Source: Thalassocella blandensis
GTDB lineage: Bacteria; Pseudomonadota; Gammaproteobacteria; Pseudomonadales; Cellvibrionaceae
Direction of reading: 5' to 3'
Assembly (NCBI GenBank): GCA_945882995.1
Contig: CAMCXE010000006.1
Location: 1-42,709, forward strand
DNA length: 42,709 nt
Positions 17,745 through 27,001 of this stretch are shown here, one piece after another. Every line of letters begins with the position of its first letter. Position 1 is the stretch's first letter. The notes under the pieces were generated by a model. It was not told the DNA's origin, ran no database searches, and saw only the letters and a program-made list of their open reading frames with translations. A program made the translations under genes and the position numbers.

Positions 17745-18731
17745 TTATTTTATATGCGTTATAAAGCGTAAAGCACGTAACAGCCACCCGCGCTTAAGAT
17801 ATTCGCAGCACGTGAACCAGTAGCTGCTTTGTGTGATGCGTAGAAAATCCTGCTTGTAATGGTTTTGGATAGTGTTTTCGTGCGTTCGCACTTTAGCTAG
17901 GCGGCGCGCCACGCTAACGAATATTTTGGCGCAAAAATAGGTGAAGGCAAAACGAGCAGAAGCCGACAGATTGGGGTGCTTTTCTAGCCAGGGCTCCAGA
18001 ATGCCTTCTAGTGCGCTAATGCTGTCCTGTAGGCGTTTTGGATTGGGAGTGGCGAGAATACTGCCCGGCCGTTGACGATACGCAACCCAAACTTCGGGCA
18101 CGTAAATATAATTAACTGCACGTAATAGCAATAATGGTGATATGGCCAAGTCTTCCATCAAGCGGCCCACAGGGAAGCGCAAATCATCACCCCACAGGCG
18201 GCGCTTGGCAATTTTTGACCAGAGATGGAATTGACCTTGAGTGAATGCACCTTTAAATAATGTGTCGGCATCCGTGCTCAGTCGGTAGGGTTCGCCATTA
18301 AATGTGCGTTTATGCAATTCACCGCGTAGCTTGTGCTTAAATGTCGTAGTTTCTCGCCACACAAAAAAATCGCATAAAATTAAATCCGGCGCGTGTTGAT
18401 CGACAATGGCTCTGGCCCGTTGCACGGCGTTTGCTGTTAAAGCGTCGTCCGAATCGACAAACCAAATATAGTTGCCCGAAGCATGGTTCAGCAGCGTATT
18501 GCGCGAGGCACTTACTGAAAGGTGGGTCGCATGCTTTAACACCTTAAATGGATAAGTCGTTGTGCTCGCGAAGTCCTGCAGAATTGTTAACGAGTTGTCG
18601 GTAGATGCGTCGTCCACTGCAATAATTTCGACTCCCTGCATATAATCCTGAGTAATGGATTTTAGGCATGCCTCTAGGTAGGGGGCCACATTAAAAACAG
18701 GAACCAGAATGCTGAGCCAAGGTTGTTGCAT
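17745..18731 (-). CDS. Glycosyltransferase, GT2 family
   Basis: 328 residues, GT-A fold. LSILVPVFNVAPYLEACLKSI opens the domain, VDDASTDNS (D40, D41) binds the nucleotide, and FVDSDDALT near residue 90 carries the metal-binding DXD. The C-terminal third (KLRGELHKRTFNG through RQRPGSI) is typical of WbyL/EpsH-like enzymes that build exopolysaccharide or LPS side chains. Probably co-transcribed with the GT32-like gene downstream. Confidence 0.88.
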   Translation of the reverse strand: MQQPWLSILVPVFNVAPYLEACLKSITQDYMQGVEIIAVDDASTDNSLTILQDFASTTTYPFKVLKHATHLSVSASRNTLLNHASGNYIWFVDSDDALTANAVQRARAIVDQHAPDLILCDFFVWRETTTFKHKLRGELHKRTFNGEPYRLSTDADTLFKGAFTQGQFHLWSKIAKRRLWGDDLRFPVGRLMEDLAISPLLLLRAVNYIYVPEVWVAYRQRPGSILATPNPKRLQDSISALEGILEPWLEKHPNLSASARFAFTYFCAKIFVSVARRLAKVRTHENTIQNHYKQDFLRITQSSYWFTCCEYLKRGWLLRALRFITHIK

Positions 18732-18821
18732 GCGAGTTATGCCGTGATAATAGAGTTTATTTATTGCCCCGGCATAGTACTGCAGAGGTATCGAAAGTCG
18801 GGTGTTTGTGGTTGCCTTTAT

Positions 18822-21800
18822 TTAATCGCAAACCAATAGCCGCAACAAACATTGCAATGGATGTGGCAACACCATCCCTGCCTCGCGCTTAGTTTGCGAG
18901 CGGCACGAATAGCCCGTGGCCATTAATTGGCCGGCGTTGGCAATTGAGGTTACTGGCCCGCGCCAACTCATATCAAATAATTGCGTGGAGGTGGCGCGGT
19001 GGCTGGTTTCGTGGCCATAGGTGCCAGACATGCCGCAGCAACCCAGGTTAATAATCTCCAGTTCCTGTCCCAGCGCCGCAAATATGGCTTTCCAGCTGTT
19101 GGTAGCCGCAGGTGCATTGGTTTTTTCCGTACAGTGAGGCAGTAATTTAAAACGCCCTGGGGTGAACTGTGGAGCGCAGTTTTGCAGCTGGGCTAAATGT
19201 TGCTGTAAAAATTCTTGTATTAGTAAAACCTTTGGCGCTTGCTGCGCACCTAAGGTTTTCGTGTATTCACTGCGAAAACATAAGGTCATGGCTGGGTCCA
19301 TACCCACGAGTGTTACCGAGTGATCACTCAAACTGCGCAGCAGCGCCGCATTTTTTGCCGCCACCTTGGCAAACCCCTGTAAAAAGCCGTGCACATGCAG
19401 CGGTTTTCCGTTGGCTTGGTATGGCGCTAATAAAGGTTTAAAGCCGAGTTTTTGCAATAATAATGCGCAGTCGATCACCACTTGTGTATCAAAAAAACTG
19501 GTAAATGCATCCTGCACTAATACCACTGTTATGGCCTTTTCCTCGTGGCTTAATGCCGCTAACCGTTCCGGCGTGGCCAATAAAATCTGCTGGGCAGCTA
19601 AGGATTTTTCGAGGTGAATACCGCTCAACAGTGGGCTGTCTTCAAAACCAATTAATTTGCTTAGCAACTGCCGCACCCAGCCAGCGCCCATCAGCAGGTT
19701 GTAAATAAGCGGAATTTTAGCGGCTATAGGCAACACAAATTCTAGGCTGGCCACCAAATAGTCCTTTAAGGGGCGTTGGTAGCGTTGGTAATAGAGCGCT
19801 AAAAATTTGCTGCGAAAATCTGGCACATCCACTTTAATTGGGCACTGCCCCACACAGGATTTACAGCCCAAACAACCTTCCATGGCGGCGTGTACCTCGT
19901 GAGAAAAATCTGCCGCCGCGCTGCGGCTATTGCGCCAACGCGCAGGCAGCTCACTAATTTCCTGCCACCAGTGGCGCGGTTTGGCTAGCTGTGCCGCGGC
20001 GTCTACGCCTTGCTCCGCCAATTGTCGCAGCCACTCGCGCACCAGCGAGGCACGCCCTTTCGGCGATTGCGTGCGGTCCCGCGTGGCCTTCCAGCTGGGG
20101 CACATGGGGTCATTGGCTGCCCAGTTGTAGCAAGCGCCGTTGCCGTTGCAGTACACGGCTTCGCTATAGGCCTCCCACACACCGGCGGGAATTTGCCTAT
20201 CCAAATCACCGCGCAAAGTTACGCCATCAATTTTTAGCAATTCAATTTCCGCCGAGGGCGTAGCAATTTTGCCCGGATTTAATTGGTTGTGCGGGTCAAA
20301 CACCGCTTTAATACGCTGCAATTGCGGGTAGAGTTCGCCAAAAAATTTGGGCGCATATTCACTGCGTACACCCTTGCCGTGTTCACCCCATAATAGTCCG
20401 TTATATTTGTGCGTAAGCTCCGCCACGCGGTCAGAAATATCCCGCACCCGTTTAACCTGTTCGGGGTCTTTTAAATCCAACGCGGGGCGCACATGTAACA
20501 CACCCGCATCCACATGGCCAAACATGCCATATTGCAGGCCGTAGCTATCCAGCAGCGCGCGGAATTCCACAATAAAATCCGCCAGATTTTCCGGTGGCAC
20601 CGCCGTATCTTCCACAAAAGGCACCGGCCGAGCCTCGCCCGCTGCATTGCCCAGCAACCCCACCGCCTTTTTGCGCATACCCCAGAGTTTATTTACCGCT
20701 GCGGCGCCCCAAGCCAAACTGTGGCCCAAACACTGTTGGGCCTCGGCGGCATGCTGCAAATAACCGCTAAAATTGTCGATACTGGCGCGCAGTGCGGCTT
20801 CGTCATCGCCAATAAATTCCACTAAATTAATGCCCTGTACCGGCGTAGCCGACGCGGGAAAAAATTCCGCCACCTCATGCCACACAATATCCTGCATGGC
20901 CAAATTCAGCACTTTGGAGTCGATGGTTTCAATACTGGCCGGCCCGTTTTGCATTAAGGCCGTGGCATGGCGCAAGGCGCCATTAAAATCCGCATATTTC
21001 ACCACCAGCAAGGCGGAAAATTTAGGGATTGGCAGCACATTTAAAACCGCTTCAGTAATAAAACCCAGCGTGCCTTCCGAACCGCATAAAATATTATTCA
21101 GGTTAAAACGGTCCTGCCCATCGCGAATATGCGCCAAATCGTAACCGGTCAAACAGCGGTTAAGTTTGGGAAATTTGGCTTGAATCTGCGCATAAAATTC
21201 GCGGTCGATGGTGTCAACCAAACGGTGAATTGCACCCGTGCGATCCTGGCGTTTAGCCTGCACCGCAAACTCCTCCGGCGCCAGCGCCTGGCTAACTAAC
21301 AGGCTGCCATCCAACAACACGGTGGTTAGCTCCAGCACATGGTCGCGGGTTTTGCCATACAGGCAAGAGCCCTGCCCAGAGGCATCGGTATTAATCATGC
21401 CGCCAATGGTGGCCCGGTTACTGGTGGAAAGCTCCGGCGCAAAAAATAGCCCGTGCGGCTTTAACGCGGCATTTAATTGATCCTTCACCACCCCCGCCTG
21501 CACCCTTACGCGGCGGTTCTGTGCGTCAATTTCGAGAATCTGATTCATATGGCGCGACAGGTCCACCAGCACCCCGTCAGTGAGCGACTGCCCGTTGGTC
21601 CCCGTGCCACCCCCGCGCGGGCTCAACACAATCGCCTTAAACGTTGCCGTGCCCGCCAGCTCCGCTAAATACACCAAATCCTGCGAATTTTTAGGGTAAA
21701 CCACCGCTTGGGGTAAAACCTGATAGATGGAATTATCCGTAGCCAACACCGTGCGGCTCCCCAAATCCCGCGCCACCTCGCCACTAAAACCCATACCAGT

Positions 21801-21863
21801 CAGGGCATCCAAAAATTTGCGGTACAGCTCGGCGATGGGCGTGGGGGTAAGTAGGGGGATCAT
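18822..21863 (-). CDS. ydiJ: FAD- and 4Fe-4S-dependent D-2-hydroxyacid dehydrogenase, YdiJ type
   Basis: 1013 residues, nearly the same length as E. coli YdiJ and very similar to my recollection of it along its whole length. It has an FAD-binding (VAO-type) domain with SPRGGGTGTNGQ at 81-92 and the stretch ELSTSNRATIGGMINTDASG. An oxidase C-terminal domain includes YGMFGHVDAGVLHVRPALD and LWGEHGKG. A ferredoxin-like segment CLGCKSCVGQCP lies at about 655-670, with further Cys in CNGNGACYN. The CCG-type cluster-binding tail contains NLGCCGMSGTYGHE near 938. The family oxidises D-2-hydroxyglutarate or D-lactate and passes electrons to the respiratory chain. Ordinary housekeeping gene. Confidence 0.93.
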   Translation of the reverse strand: MIPLLTPTPIAELYRKFLDALTGMGFSGEVARDLGSRTVLATDNSIYQVLPQAVVYPKNSQDLVYLAELAGTATFKAIVLSPRGGGTGTNGQSLTDGVLVDLSRHMNQILEIDAQNRRVRVQAGVVKDQLNAALKPHGLFFAPELSTSNRATIGGMINTDASGQGSCLYGKTRDHVLELTTVLLDGSLLVSQALAPEEFAVQAKRQDRTGAIHRLVDTIDREFYAQIQAKFPKLNRCLTGYDLAHIRDGQDRFNLNNILCGSEGTLGFITEAVLNVLPIPKFSALLVVKYADFNGALRHATALMQNGPASIETIDSKVLNLAMQDIVWHEVAEFFPASATPVQGINLVEFIGDDEAALRASIDNFSGYLQHAAEAQQCLGHSLAWGAAAVNKLWGMRKKAVGLLGNAAGEARPVPFVEDTAVPPENLADFIVEFRALLDSYGLQYGMFGHVDAGVLHVRPALDLKDPEQVKRVRDISDRVAELTHKYNGLLWGEHGKGVRSEYAPKFFGELYPQLQRIKAVFDPHNQLNPGKIATPSAEIELLKIDGVTLRGDLDRQIPAGVWEAYSEAVYCNGNGACYNWAANDPMCPSWKATRDRTQSPKGRASLVREWLRQLAEQGVDAAAQLAKPRHWWQEISELPARWRNSRSAAADFSHEVHAAMEGCLGCKSCVGQCPIKVDVPDFRSKFLALYYQRYQRPLKDYLVASLEFVLPIAAKIPLIYNLLMGAGWVRQLLSKLIGFEDSPLLSGIHLEKSLAAQQILLATPERLAALSHEEKAITVVLVQDAFTSFFDTQVVIDCALLLQKLGFKPLLAPYQANGKPLHVHGFLQGFAKVAAKNAALLRSLSDHSVTLVGMDPAMTLCFRSEYTKTLGAQQAPKVLLIQEFLQQHLAQLQNCAPQFTPGRFKLLPHCTEKTNAPAATNSWKAIFAALGQELEIINLGCCGMSGTYGHETSHRATSTQLFDMSWRGPVTSIANAGQLMATGYSCRSQTKREAGMVLPHPLQCLLRLLVCD

Positions 21864-22651
21864 AGCGGCGCACCAGGTTTTAAAAGGGGCATTCTACGCG
21901 GGTGGGTGCGGGGGGAATAGGGTTGGTAGTGTTTTGTCGCGGTGCAGGGCTGGCGTTGGCCTTAACTGGGGCGGCTGGATCGGCCTGCTAAACCACAGCC
22001 TGAACAAAAATATTCGACCGACGGCAAAATTTATAGCGGAGTTGGAGGGTGCGTTTGAGATCACTACTAATGCTATTTTTGGTGTATTTATAGAAATTGC
22101 TCATGCTTTAGTATGGGTTACTGCGCAAAATAGGGGTGTAAATTCGGCAGTCTATTTAATGCTTTAGTATGGGATGGGTCTTTTGGTTTCTAGTCATAAA
22201 TCTAAAAACCACTATTTTATAGCGGTATTTGTGGGTGGGTGTGAGTGGTGGACTTAAAGGCATCGATGTGGGAAATCTGGTCGTTTTCTAAGTCTTGTGA
22301 TCATGTGGGGGCTTGTAGTATTTTTCGGTGCGTATATTTCGGCGTCAATTAGGGACGTTGTGTAGAGGGCAGCGTAACCCACCATAAGCCAGCAAAGCCC
22401 CGCATTTTGGCTGACCATTTAGCTGGTAAGGCGGGTCGAGACCCGCGCTAGCGATATTCGGTGAAGGCAACAATAGGTTCGTAGAACATTGGCATTCTAT
22501 TTTTCTTGGGTGTGTTATTGATGCAAAAGTGGTGGGTTATGCTGTTGGCTAGGCCGCCAGTACTGGAATATTCATTTTTTAGAGTTAGTGGGTATAACCT
22601 TCTCAGGTTTTGACGTTTACTCGATTTATTTTTAGCTAATTAGGAGTTTTT
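21864..22651. other. Long non-coding stretch at the island boundary
   Basis: 788 bp. No credible gene; the open frame 21727-22167 overlaps ydiJ and has no family features. From 22361 on, repeat material starts: a degenerate GTAGAGGGCAGCG...AACCCACC and then the first copy of the ~130-bp repeat beginning with a GCGGGTC/GACCCGC palindrome. Composition drops to AT-rich here, so I place the left edge of the accessory island in this stretch. Confidence 0.5.
22431..22560. repeat. 130-bp direct repeat, copy A
   Basis: Starts with the palindrome GCGGGTCGAGACCCGC (22431-22446) and continues through GATATTCGG, GGTTCGTAGAACAT, GGCATTCTATTTTTCTT and GGTTATGCTGTTGGCTA. A diverged second copy is at 23236-23365. 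Copy A sits directly in front of the small secreted-protein gene at 22652, so it may contain that gene's promoter. Confidence 0.75.
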
Positions 22652-23008
22652 ATGAGAATTGTTTCTAGCGTTTTCGCAGTACTAGTGCTGGCATCGCAAG
22701 CTGTTTCCGCCGCAGATTTTCATTTTGAAGGTCTGACTATCAACAAGATAAGGACGGTTGGCAACTATCAACAGGGAACAACCTATGATGACACCATCGA
22801 AATTTGGTTTACGGCGCCGCCGACCATTCCTGCGAGCTCGGGATGTACTAGTTCATTTCGGTTGTACATAGATGCCAAAAAAACACATATGGTCTCAGCC
22901 GCTTATATTGCATACAGCGCAGGTAAAAAAGTGGCTGTCAATATCGATAATACTTTGCCGATACGTGATAACTCATGCGAAGTTTCCTATTTTGATCTGT
23001 TGCCATAA
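22652..23008 (+). CDS. Small secreted two-cysteine protein (paralogue 1)
   Basis: 118 residues. Signal peptide MRIVSSVFAVLVLASQAVSA, cleaved before ADF. A mature domain of about 98 residues follows: KINKIRTVGNY as first strand, then a Cys in SSGCTSSF, a helix HMVSAAYIAYSAGKKVAVNI, and a second Cys in NSCEVSYF near the end. The pattern (strand KIxxV - Cys - helix with A-Y-x-[AS]-GK-x-V - Cys - closing strand) recurs in four more genes to the right. It resembles small exported proteins I remember from Vibrio and Pseudoalteromonas, which have no known function. TAGGAG seven bases ahead is a good ribosome site. It lies immediately upstream of TPS module 1. Confidence 0.8.
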   Translation: MRIVSSVFAVLVLASQAVSAADFHFEGLTINKIRTVGNYQQGTTYDDTIEIWFTAPPTIPASSGCTSSFRLYIDAKKTHMVSAAYIAYSAGKKVAVNIDNTLPIRDNSCEVSYFDLLP

Positions 23009-23035
23009 ACCACATATCCGCCAGCAAGTAGCAAG

Positions 23036-23146
23036 GTTGGGTAGAGCGCCGCGAAACCCAACATTTCTTGATCGATAATGTGAAAATTTGTCAGCGAGTA
23101 ACAAGCTGGTAGCAAGGAGGTTGGGTAAAGCGCAACGAAACCCAAC
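23036..23146. repeat. Two GTTGGGT/ACCCAAC palindromes
   Basis: Two 27-bp palindromic repeats, GTTGGGT followed by 13 bases (TAGAGCGC..CGAA type) and ACCCAAC, at 23036-23062 and 23120-23146. Each is preceded by AGCAAGTA- or GTAACAAG-like short repeats. The second copy leads into a ~85-bp tail (23147-23230) that is also part of the leader repeats at 23411 and 34360. Confidence 0.75.
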
Positions 23147-23235
23147 ATTCGAGAGTTAAAGAAATGAATTTTTTGTTGAGTTAAAAATTGCTTTTCGTGG
23201 CGCGGAGTTTTTTTGGGGTGAGTGCAGCTGGTAGG

Positions 23236-23365
23236 GCGGGTCGAGACCCGCGCTGGCGATATTCGGCGAAGGCAATAATAGGTTCGTAGAACATCGGCAT
23301 TCTATTTTTCTTTGGTGGTGTTATTGAAGAAAAAATGGCGGGTTATGCTGTTGGCTAAGACGTAC
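23236..23365. repeat. 130-bp direct repeat, copy B
   Basis: Diverged second copy of the repeat at 22431, from GCGGGTCGAGACCCGC to TGCTGTTGGCTA. Unlike copy A it is not followed by a gene, which suggests that a second small secreted-protein gene once stood here and was lost. Confidence 0.7.
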
Positions 23366-23410
23366 GTACTAAGCATCGCACAATTCGAGACATTCGATTA
23401 ATTATTTTAG

Positions 23411-23721
23411 AAAGTAGCGGGTAGGATGGGTAGAGCGTAGCGAAACCCAACATTTGAGAGTTAAATAGATAAACTTTTTGTGGAGTTGAAAATTATTTTT
23501 CGTGGCGCGGAGTTTTTTTGGGGGGGAGTGCAGTGTTGGGTTTCGCTGCGCTCTACCCAACCTACGCCAAGAATGAAAATTTGTAATAGGTAATGGCGAT
23601 GGATAGTGTGCAGTGTCTATGTATTACTCCTTAACTAAAGGGGTAAATTAGCAAAATGCAGCCGGGCGCGGTGCCGACTATGGCGCGGTTTTATATTTAT
23701 TCGTTGCAGGTGGTGAGTTGA
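23411..23721. repeat. Leader repeat, copy 1, upstream of TPS module 1
   Basis: 311 bp that recur with scattered differences at 34360-34676, ahead of TPS module 2. It contains two GTTGGGT-type palindromes in opposite orientation (23425-23451 and 23535-23561), the segment TTTTCGTGGCGCGGAGTTTT, an ACTCCTT/AAGGGGT short hairpin near 23630, and GCAAAATGCAGCCGGGCGCGG. The match stops abruptly at GTGGTGAGTTGA. It is the only long sequence shared upstream of both modules, so a common promoter or regulatory region is plausible; I could not point to -35/-10 boxes. Confidence 0.75.
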
Positions 23722-23855
23722 TTAATGCAAGCCCCAGCAATCGAAATTTTGGGCTCAATATCGGTGGTCGTGATTCAGTGCGGTATAAACGCGCCTCGTC
23801 TACGCAACCTGGGCAGGCAAAAAACTGGGTAGTGGTTACCGCACTGCCATATTAA
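23652..23855 (+). pseudogene. Short open remnant without start codon
   Basis: A 67-codon open frame (QNAAGRGADYGAVLYLFVAG ... NWVVVTALPY-stop) that starts after a TAG and has no usable start. Its first 23 codons lie in the leader repeat; in copy 2 the same frame is stopped by a TAA. It reads like the C-terminal end of a lost gene. I do not recognise the family. Confidence 0.3.
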
Positions 23856-23947
23856 AATTCAGCGAACTGCAAAATATATTTGAACTTGCACAGAGCAAAC
23901 TTTAAAGAAAAATCGCCAAATAATTTTTGGCACATAGGAGAAGGGGT

Positions 23948-26899
23948 ATGAAGTTGAATGTAACGCAATTCTGCAAAGGCGTTTTGTTGGCCTGCAGCTT
24001 GTTAGCGGAGGGCGCATTGGCCTCCGATTTGGGTGTGCTAGATTCTCGGGTGGACTTAGTCTCTGGAGCCAGCACAACGGGCACCGATTATTTAAAATCG
24101 GCCACGCCCAACCCATACGGTATCAGCGTATCCACCTACAACAATTTCGTGGTGGACCGCCCGCTGCTTATCACCAATACGCCCACTAGCTACGGCCAAT
24201 TTAATACCGTCGCCGCAAAAGTGATTGTTATTCGTTCAAACAACATTTACATAAATAGCCGTATCGAAATTATTGGCCAAACGGCGGATATCCTGTTTTT
24301 GCCCAATGGTAGCGGCTCTAAAATGTCCTGTACCAGTTGTGAATTCACCAATGTGGGGCGTGTGACTTTCGCCAATGCCGAGCCAGTAACCCCCCTAAAT
24401 ACCGCCTCACCAAACGCTACTATAGGCGAGCTGCGTAGCGATAATTTAGGCGCGGTGTCCATTACAAATTTAAAGGCGCCAGGTACAACCTCTGTTGAAT
24501 TTGTCGGTTACCAAGTTACTACCGCCGGCGTTATCAATACCCAGCAACGCGCCACGGCATTAGCGGCTGGCGGCTACACTCTCGATAAAACCGGGCCGTT
24601 GGTTGTGGGCGCCGGTATGGTGAATATCTTCCCCCGCAACATTAATTGGAACTATGAAACCTTGGCAGTCACCCAAGTGCGGCCCATTGACTCGCCTCAT
24701 TATATTGGAGGCACAATTAAGTCCGCCGCTATTACCGTGGCCTCACCTAGCCCCATCATTGTCACCGGGACGCTAGACACCCGCTCCGATGTGTTGGCGC
24801 AATCTAACTATCGACAACGCCTAAAAGCCATACCCGAAGGCATACGCATTTCCACCCTAGCCGGCACTCAAGGCAACCTGACTATTAAGGGTAATTTACA
24901 AACGGACAGCACCCTAACGCTAATGCCTAGTGGCAATTTAGAAAACGGTGGGAAATTAGCGGCCGGCACAAAGGGCACCATCGACATCATTGCCATCGGC
25001 AGCGTATTCAATAAAGCAGCGGCCAGCATAAACGCCGCTACGGTGAATATGGCCGCGTTAAAACTGGAAAATAACGGGCTGTTCAAGGGCGATGCTCTTA
25101 CGCTGAATACCGACCAAGACATGCAAAACCGCTTTGGTGGTCGCATTCTGGGGGATGTAATTAGTTTGCGGTCCGAGAAGGGTTTAATCCGCAATGGTTC
25201 GCAATACCCGTATCTGCCGAAAACTGAAACAGCGCTCATTTATAAAGACTATTTAACGCTGCCGGACTACCAAAAGAACCTGCAGCTTGGCACCTTAGAT
25301 GCGTTTACGTTTAATCCGGATTTGCACATTATTACACCGGACCTTTCTGCAAAAATTATTGGCGGCACGGTTAAAATTGACGCCGCTTCCAGTTTCGAAA
25401 ACATTAACCCCTATATTGAATTGCTCGATGATTCCCGCTGGGAAACGTCCTTCGTGTTCGACCAAGGTAAATCAGAGCGTGTGGCTGTATTGGCTAAGGA
25501 CAACCTATCTATTGCCGCTTCTCAACCCAATGCGGATGGCACACTGCGTACCACCTCTGCGGGCCGGGTATTAAATTCCTCAGCGGTAATGGCCGTAACC
25601 TCGCCATCCAGCTTCATAGCCGCAAACGCTGCCAATAATTTCGGCTTTAAATTGGCGGCACCTTTAGTGATGAATGAACGTTATATCGCCCGTGCTATGG
25701 TAGGCACGTTTACTGATAGCACAAGAACTGGGCTGCAATCCCAGCTCAAACTTTATTCGCCGCCGGGTGTAATTTATTCCTTTGCGCCTCTGAATTGGTT
25801 GTTTTCATCTGTGGGCATTGGCGGTTTTGTGAATAACGCCTCCTATTTCGAGGCCTTCGATATGGCCAAATTTGAAACCAATAATCAGGCGGTAAATCCG
25901 GCGGCTAAATCCACTTGGTCTTTTGTGCGTAGTACCGGTTTGGCTATGTCGCGTGAATTCCTGGATAAAACCATTGGCAAGGTACAGGTGCAAAGCCTGT
26001 GTTTAGTACAAAACGCCATCAGTGAGAAAGTCTGCGGTACCTCAAATGCAACTGAATTTGTAGCCGGCAACCTGTTGCCCGCTCAGGCATTGCAGCAAAG
26101 TTTATTCTCGGTAAAAGACGTGTATGCGCCCAACATCAGCGTTACTTTCGAAAATCGTGATTTTTTAGGAGATGTTGAGTACGCGGCAATATCGGATGCC
26201 ATATCAAGTTTTGAGCGCCAAGCGTTGAGCGATGGTGGTAATGTGCGCGCAAGGTATTCGGGAGAAATTAGCGACAATGGCGCAGAATTAATTTTGACCA
26301 CGACTTATGCTTGGAGCCCGGAATTAAAGGCTTCGTGCGCTGGTGCGACAATAAACACCTGCGAGGCCGATAAGAGTAAGCAAACATTACCCGAGGGACC
26401 TGTTATCTCTAAGCTTTCTCTTGCCACAATCCTAAAAGACGCCATAGATAAACTATATAACGCAGTCATCAACGAAATTGCGGCTTTTAAAGCTTGGTTA
26501 ACCAGCTGTACCGGTTGCGGGAACACCAATGTAAACACCTCAACACCGACGTTTGATGCGGCTATTTTCGACGCGCTAAATAAAGTAACGCCGCCACCCC
26601 CACCCCCACCGCCACCGCCGCCACCAAGCCAAACCCCACCGCCAGCACAGCCGCAGGCGCCAGTCTGTTCGTTTCCTGTTAATAGCGTAGCCACGGATTC
26701 GGCATGGTCCGTAAGCTCCTACGGTGGCACTGATTCGAACGGGAAATGGTACAGCGTTTATGGCTTTAGGTGCGGGGCCCATGATGTATACGTTAAGAAA
26801 ACGTTTACAGGTATAGGCGGAAGTTGCAGCCTGAGTTCGCAAACAACTGGATACTCAACCAGTGGAAATTGCGATTACTACACAATCAATAAACGATAA
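23948..26899 (+). CDS. TPS-domain exoprotein, N-terminal half of split CdiA/FhaB-like system (module 1)
   Basis: 983 residues. AGGAG is seven bases before the ATG. Signal peptide to about residue 26. Residues 58-75 (ISVSTYNNFVVD) and 126-145 (SCTSCEFTNVGRVTF) reproduce the order of the haemagglutinin-activity/TPS domain, which docks on the POTRA domains of a TpsB transporter. In classical members the second block reads NPNGI-CxGCGFIN-xRxTL. About 600 residues of beta-helix follow (e.g. LNTDQDMQNRFGGRILGD). The end is unusual: a CTGC motif near 853, a run of 12 prolines at about 882-893, and a 90-residue tail with four Cys. The protein stops where CdiA would continue into its middle region; that part is the next gene, 102 bp downstream. 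No TpsB lies nearby. Confidence 0.85.
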   Translation: MKLNVTQFCKGVLLACSLLAEGALASDLGVLDSRVDLVSGASTTGTDYLKSATPNPYGISVSTYNNFVVDRPLLITNTPTSYGQFNTVAAKVIVIRSNNIYINSRIEIIGQTADILFLPNGSGSKMSCTSCEFTNVGRVTFANAEPVTPLNTASPNATIGELRSDNLGAVSITNLKAPGTTSVEFVGYQVTTAGVINTQQRATALAAGGYTLDKTGPLVVGAGMVNIFPRNINWNYETLAVTQVRPIDSPHYIGGTIKSAAITVASPSPIIVTGTLDTRSDVLAQSNYRQRLKAIPEGIRISTLAGTQGNLTIKGNLQTDSTLTLMPSGNLENGGKLAAGTKGTIDIIAIGSVFNKAAASINAATVNMAALKLENNGLFKGDALTLNTDQDMQNRFGGRILGDVISLRSEKGLIRNGSQYPYLPKTETALIYKDYLTLPDYQKNLQLGTLDAFTFNPDLHIITPDLSAKIIGGTVKIDAASSFENINPYIELLDDSRWETSFVFDQGKSERVAVLAKDNLSIAASQPNADGTLRTTSAGRVLNSSAVMAVTSPSSFIAANAANNFGFKLAAPLVMNERYIARAMVGTFTDSTRTGLQSQLKLYSPPGVIYSFAPLNWLFSSVGIGGFVNNASYFEAFDMAKFETNNQAVNPAAKSTWSFVRSTGLAMSREFLDKTIGKVQVQSLCLVQNAISEKVCGTSNATEFVAGNLLPAQALQQSLFSVKDVYAPNISVTFENRDFLGDVEYAAISDAISSFERQALSDGGNVRARYSGEISDNGAELILTTTYAWSPELKASCAGATINTCEADKSKQTLPEGPVISKLSLATILKDAIDKLYNAVINEIAAFKAWLTSCTGCGNTNVNTSTPTFDAAIFDALNKVTPPPPPPPPPPPPSQTPPPAQPQAPVCSFPVNSVATDSAWSVSSYGGTDSNGKWYSVYGFRCGAHDVYVKKTFTGIGGSCSLSSQTTGYSTSGNCDYYTINKR

Positions 26900-26941
26900 A
26901 GCTATCCACCAGGCTTAACTAAGCCTAGTCCGACGCTTAAA

Positions 26942-26969
26942 AAACGTGAGTGCAGGGAAGCACTCGTTT
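26942..26969. promoter_or_regulatory. Hairpin between the two halves of module 1
   Basis: GAGTGC / GCACTC stem (26948-26953 with 26960-26965) with an AGGGAA loop, extended by AAAC/GTTT beyond a two-base bulge. No T-run follows. It sits in the 102-bp gap between the TPS half and the toxin half, and could stabilise mRNA or lower expression of the second gene. Module 2 has only 12 bp here and no hairpin. Confidence 0.4.
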
Positions 26970-27001
26970 AACAGTTTCTCCGCTATCTAGGGGTTTTAAT
27001 C

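Noticed and set aside
21727..22167. 146-codon open frame on the plus strand over the ydiJ start
   Set aside because: It overlaps the 5' end of ydiJ antisense and continues into AT-rich intergenic sequence with no family features.
26590..26626. CCN-rich run coding for 12 prolines as a slippage site switching the tail on and off
   Set aside because: The codons are mixed (CCG, CCA, CCC), so polymerase slippage by one base is unlikely; only in-frame length change is plausible.
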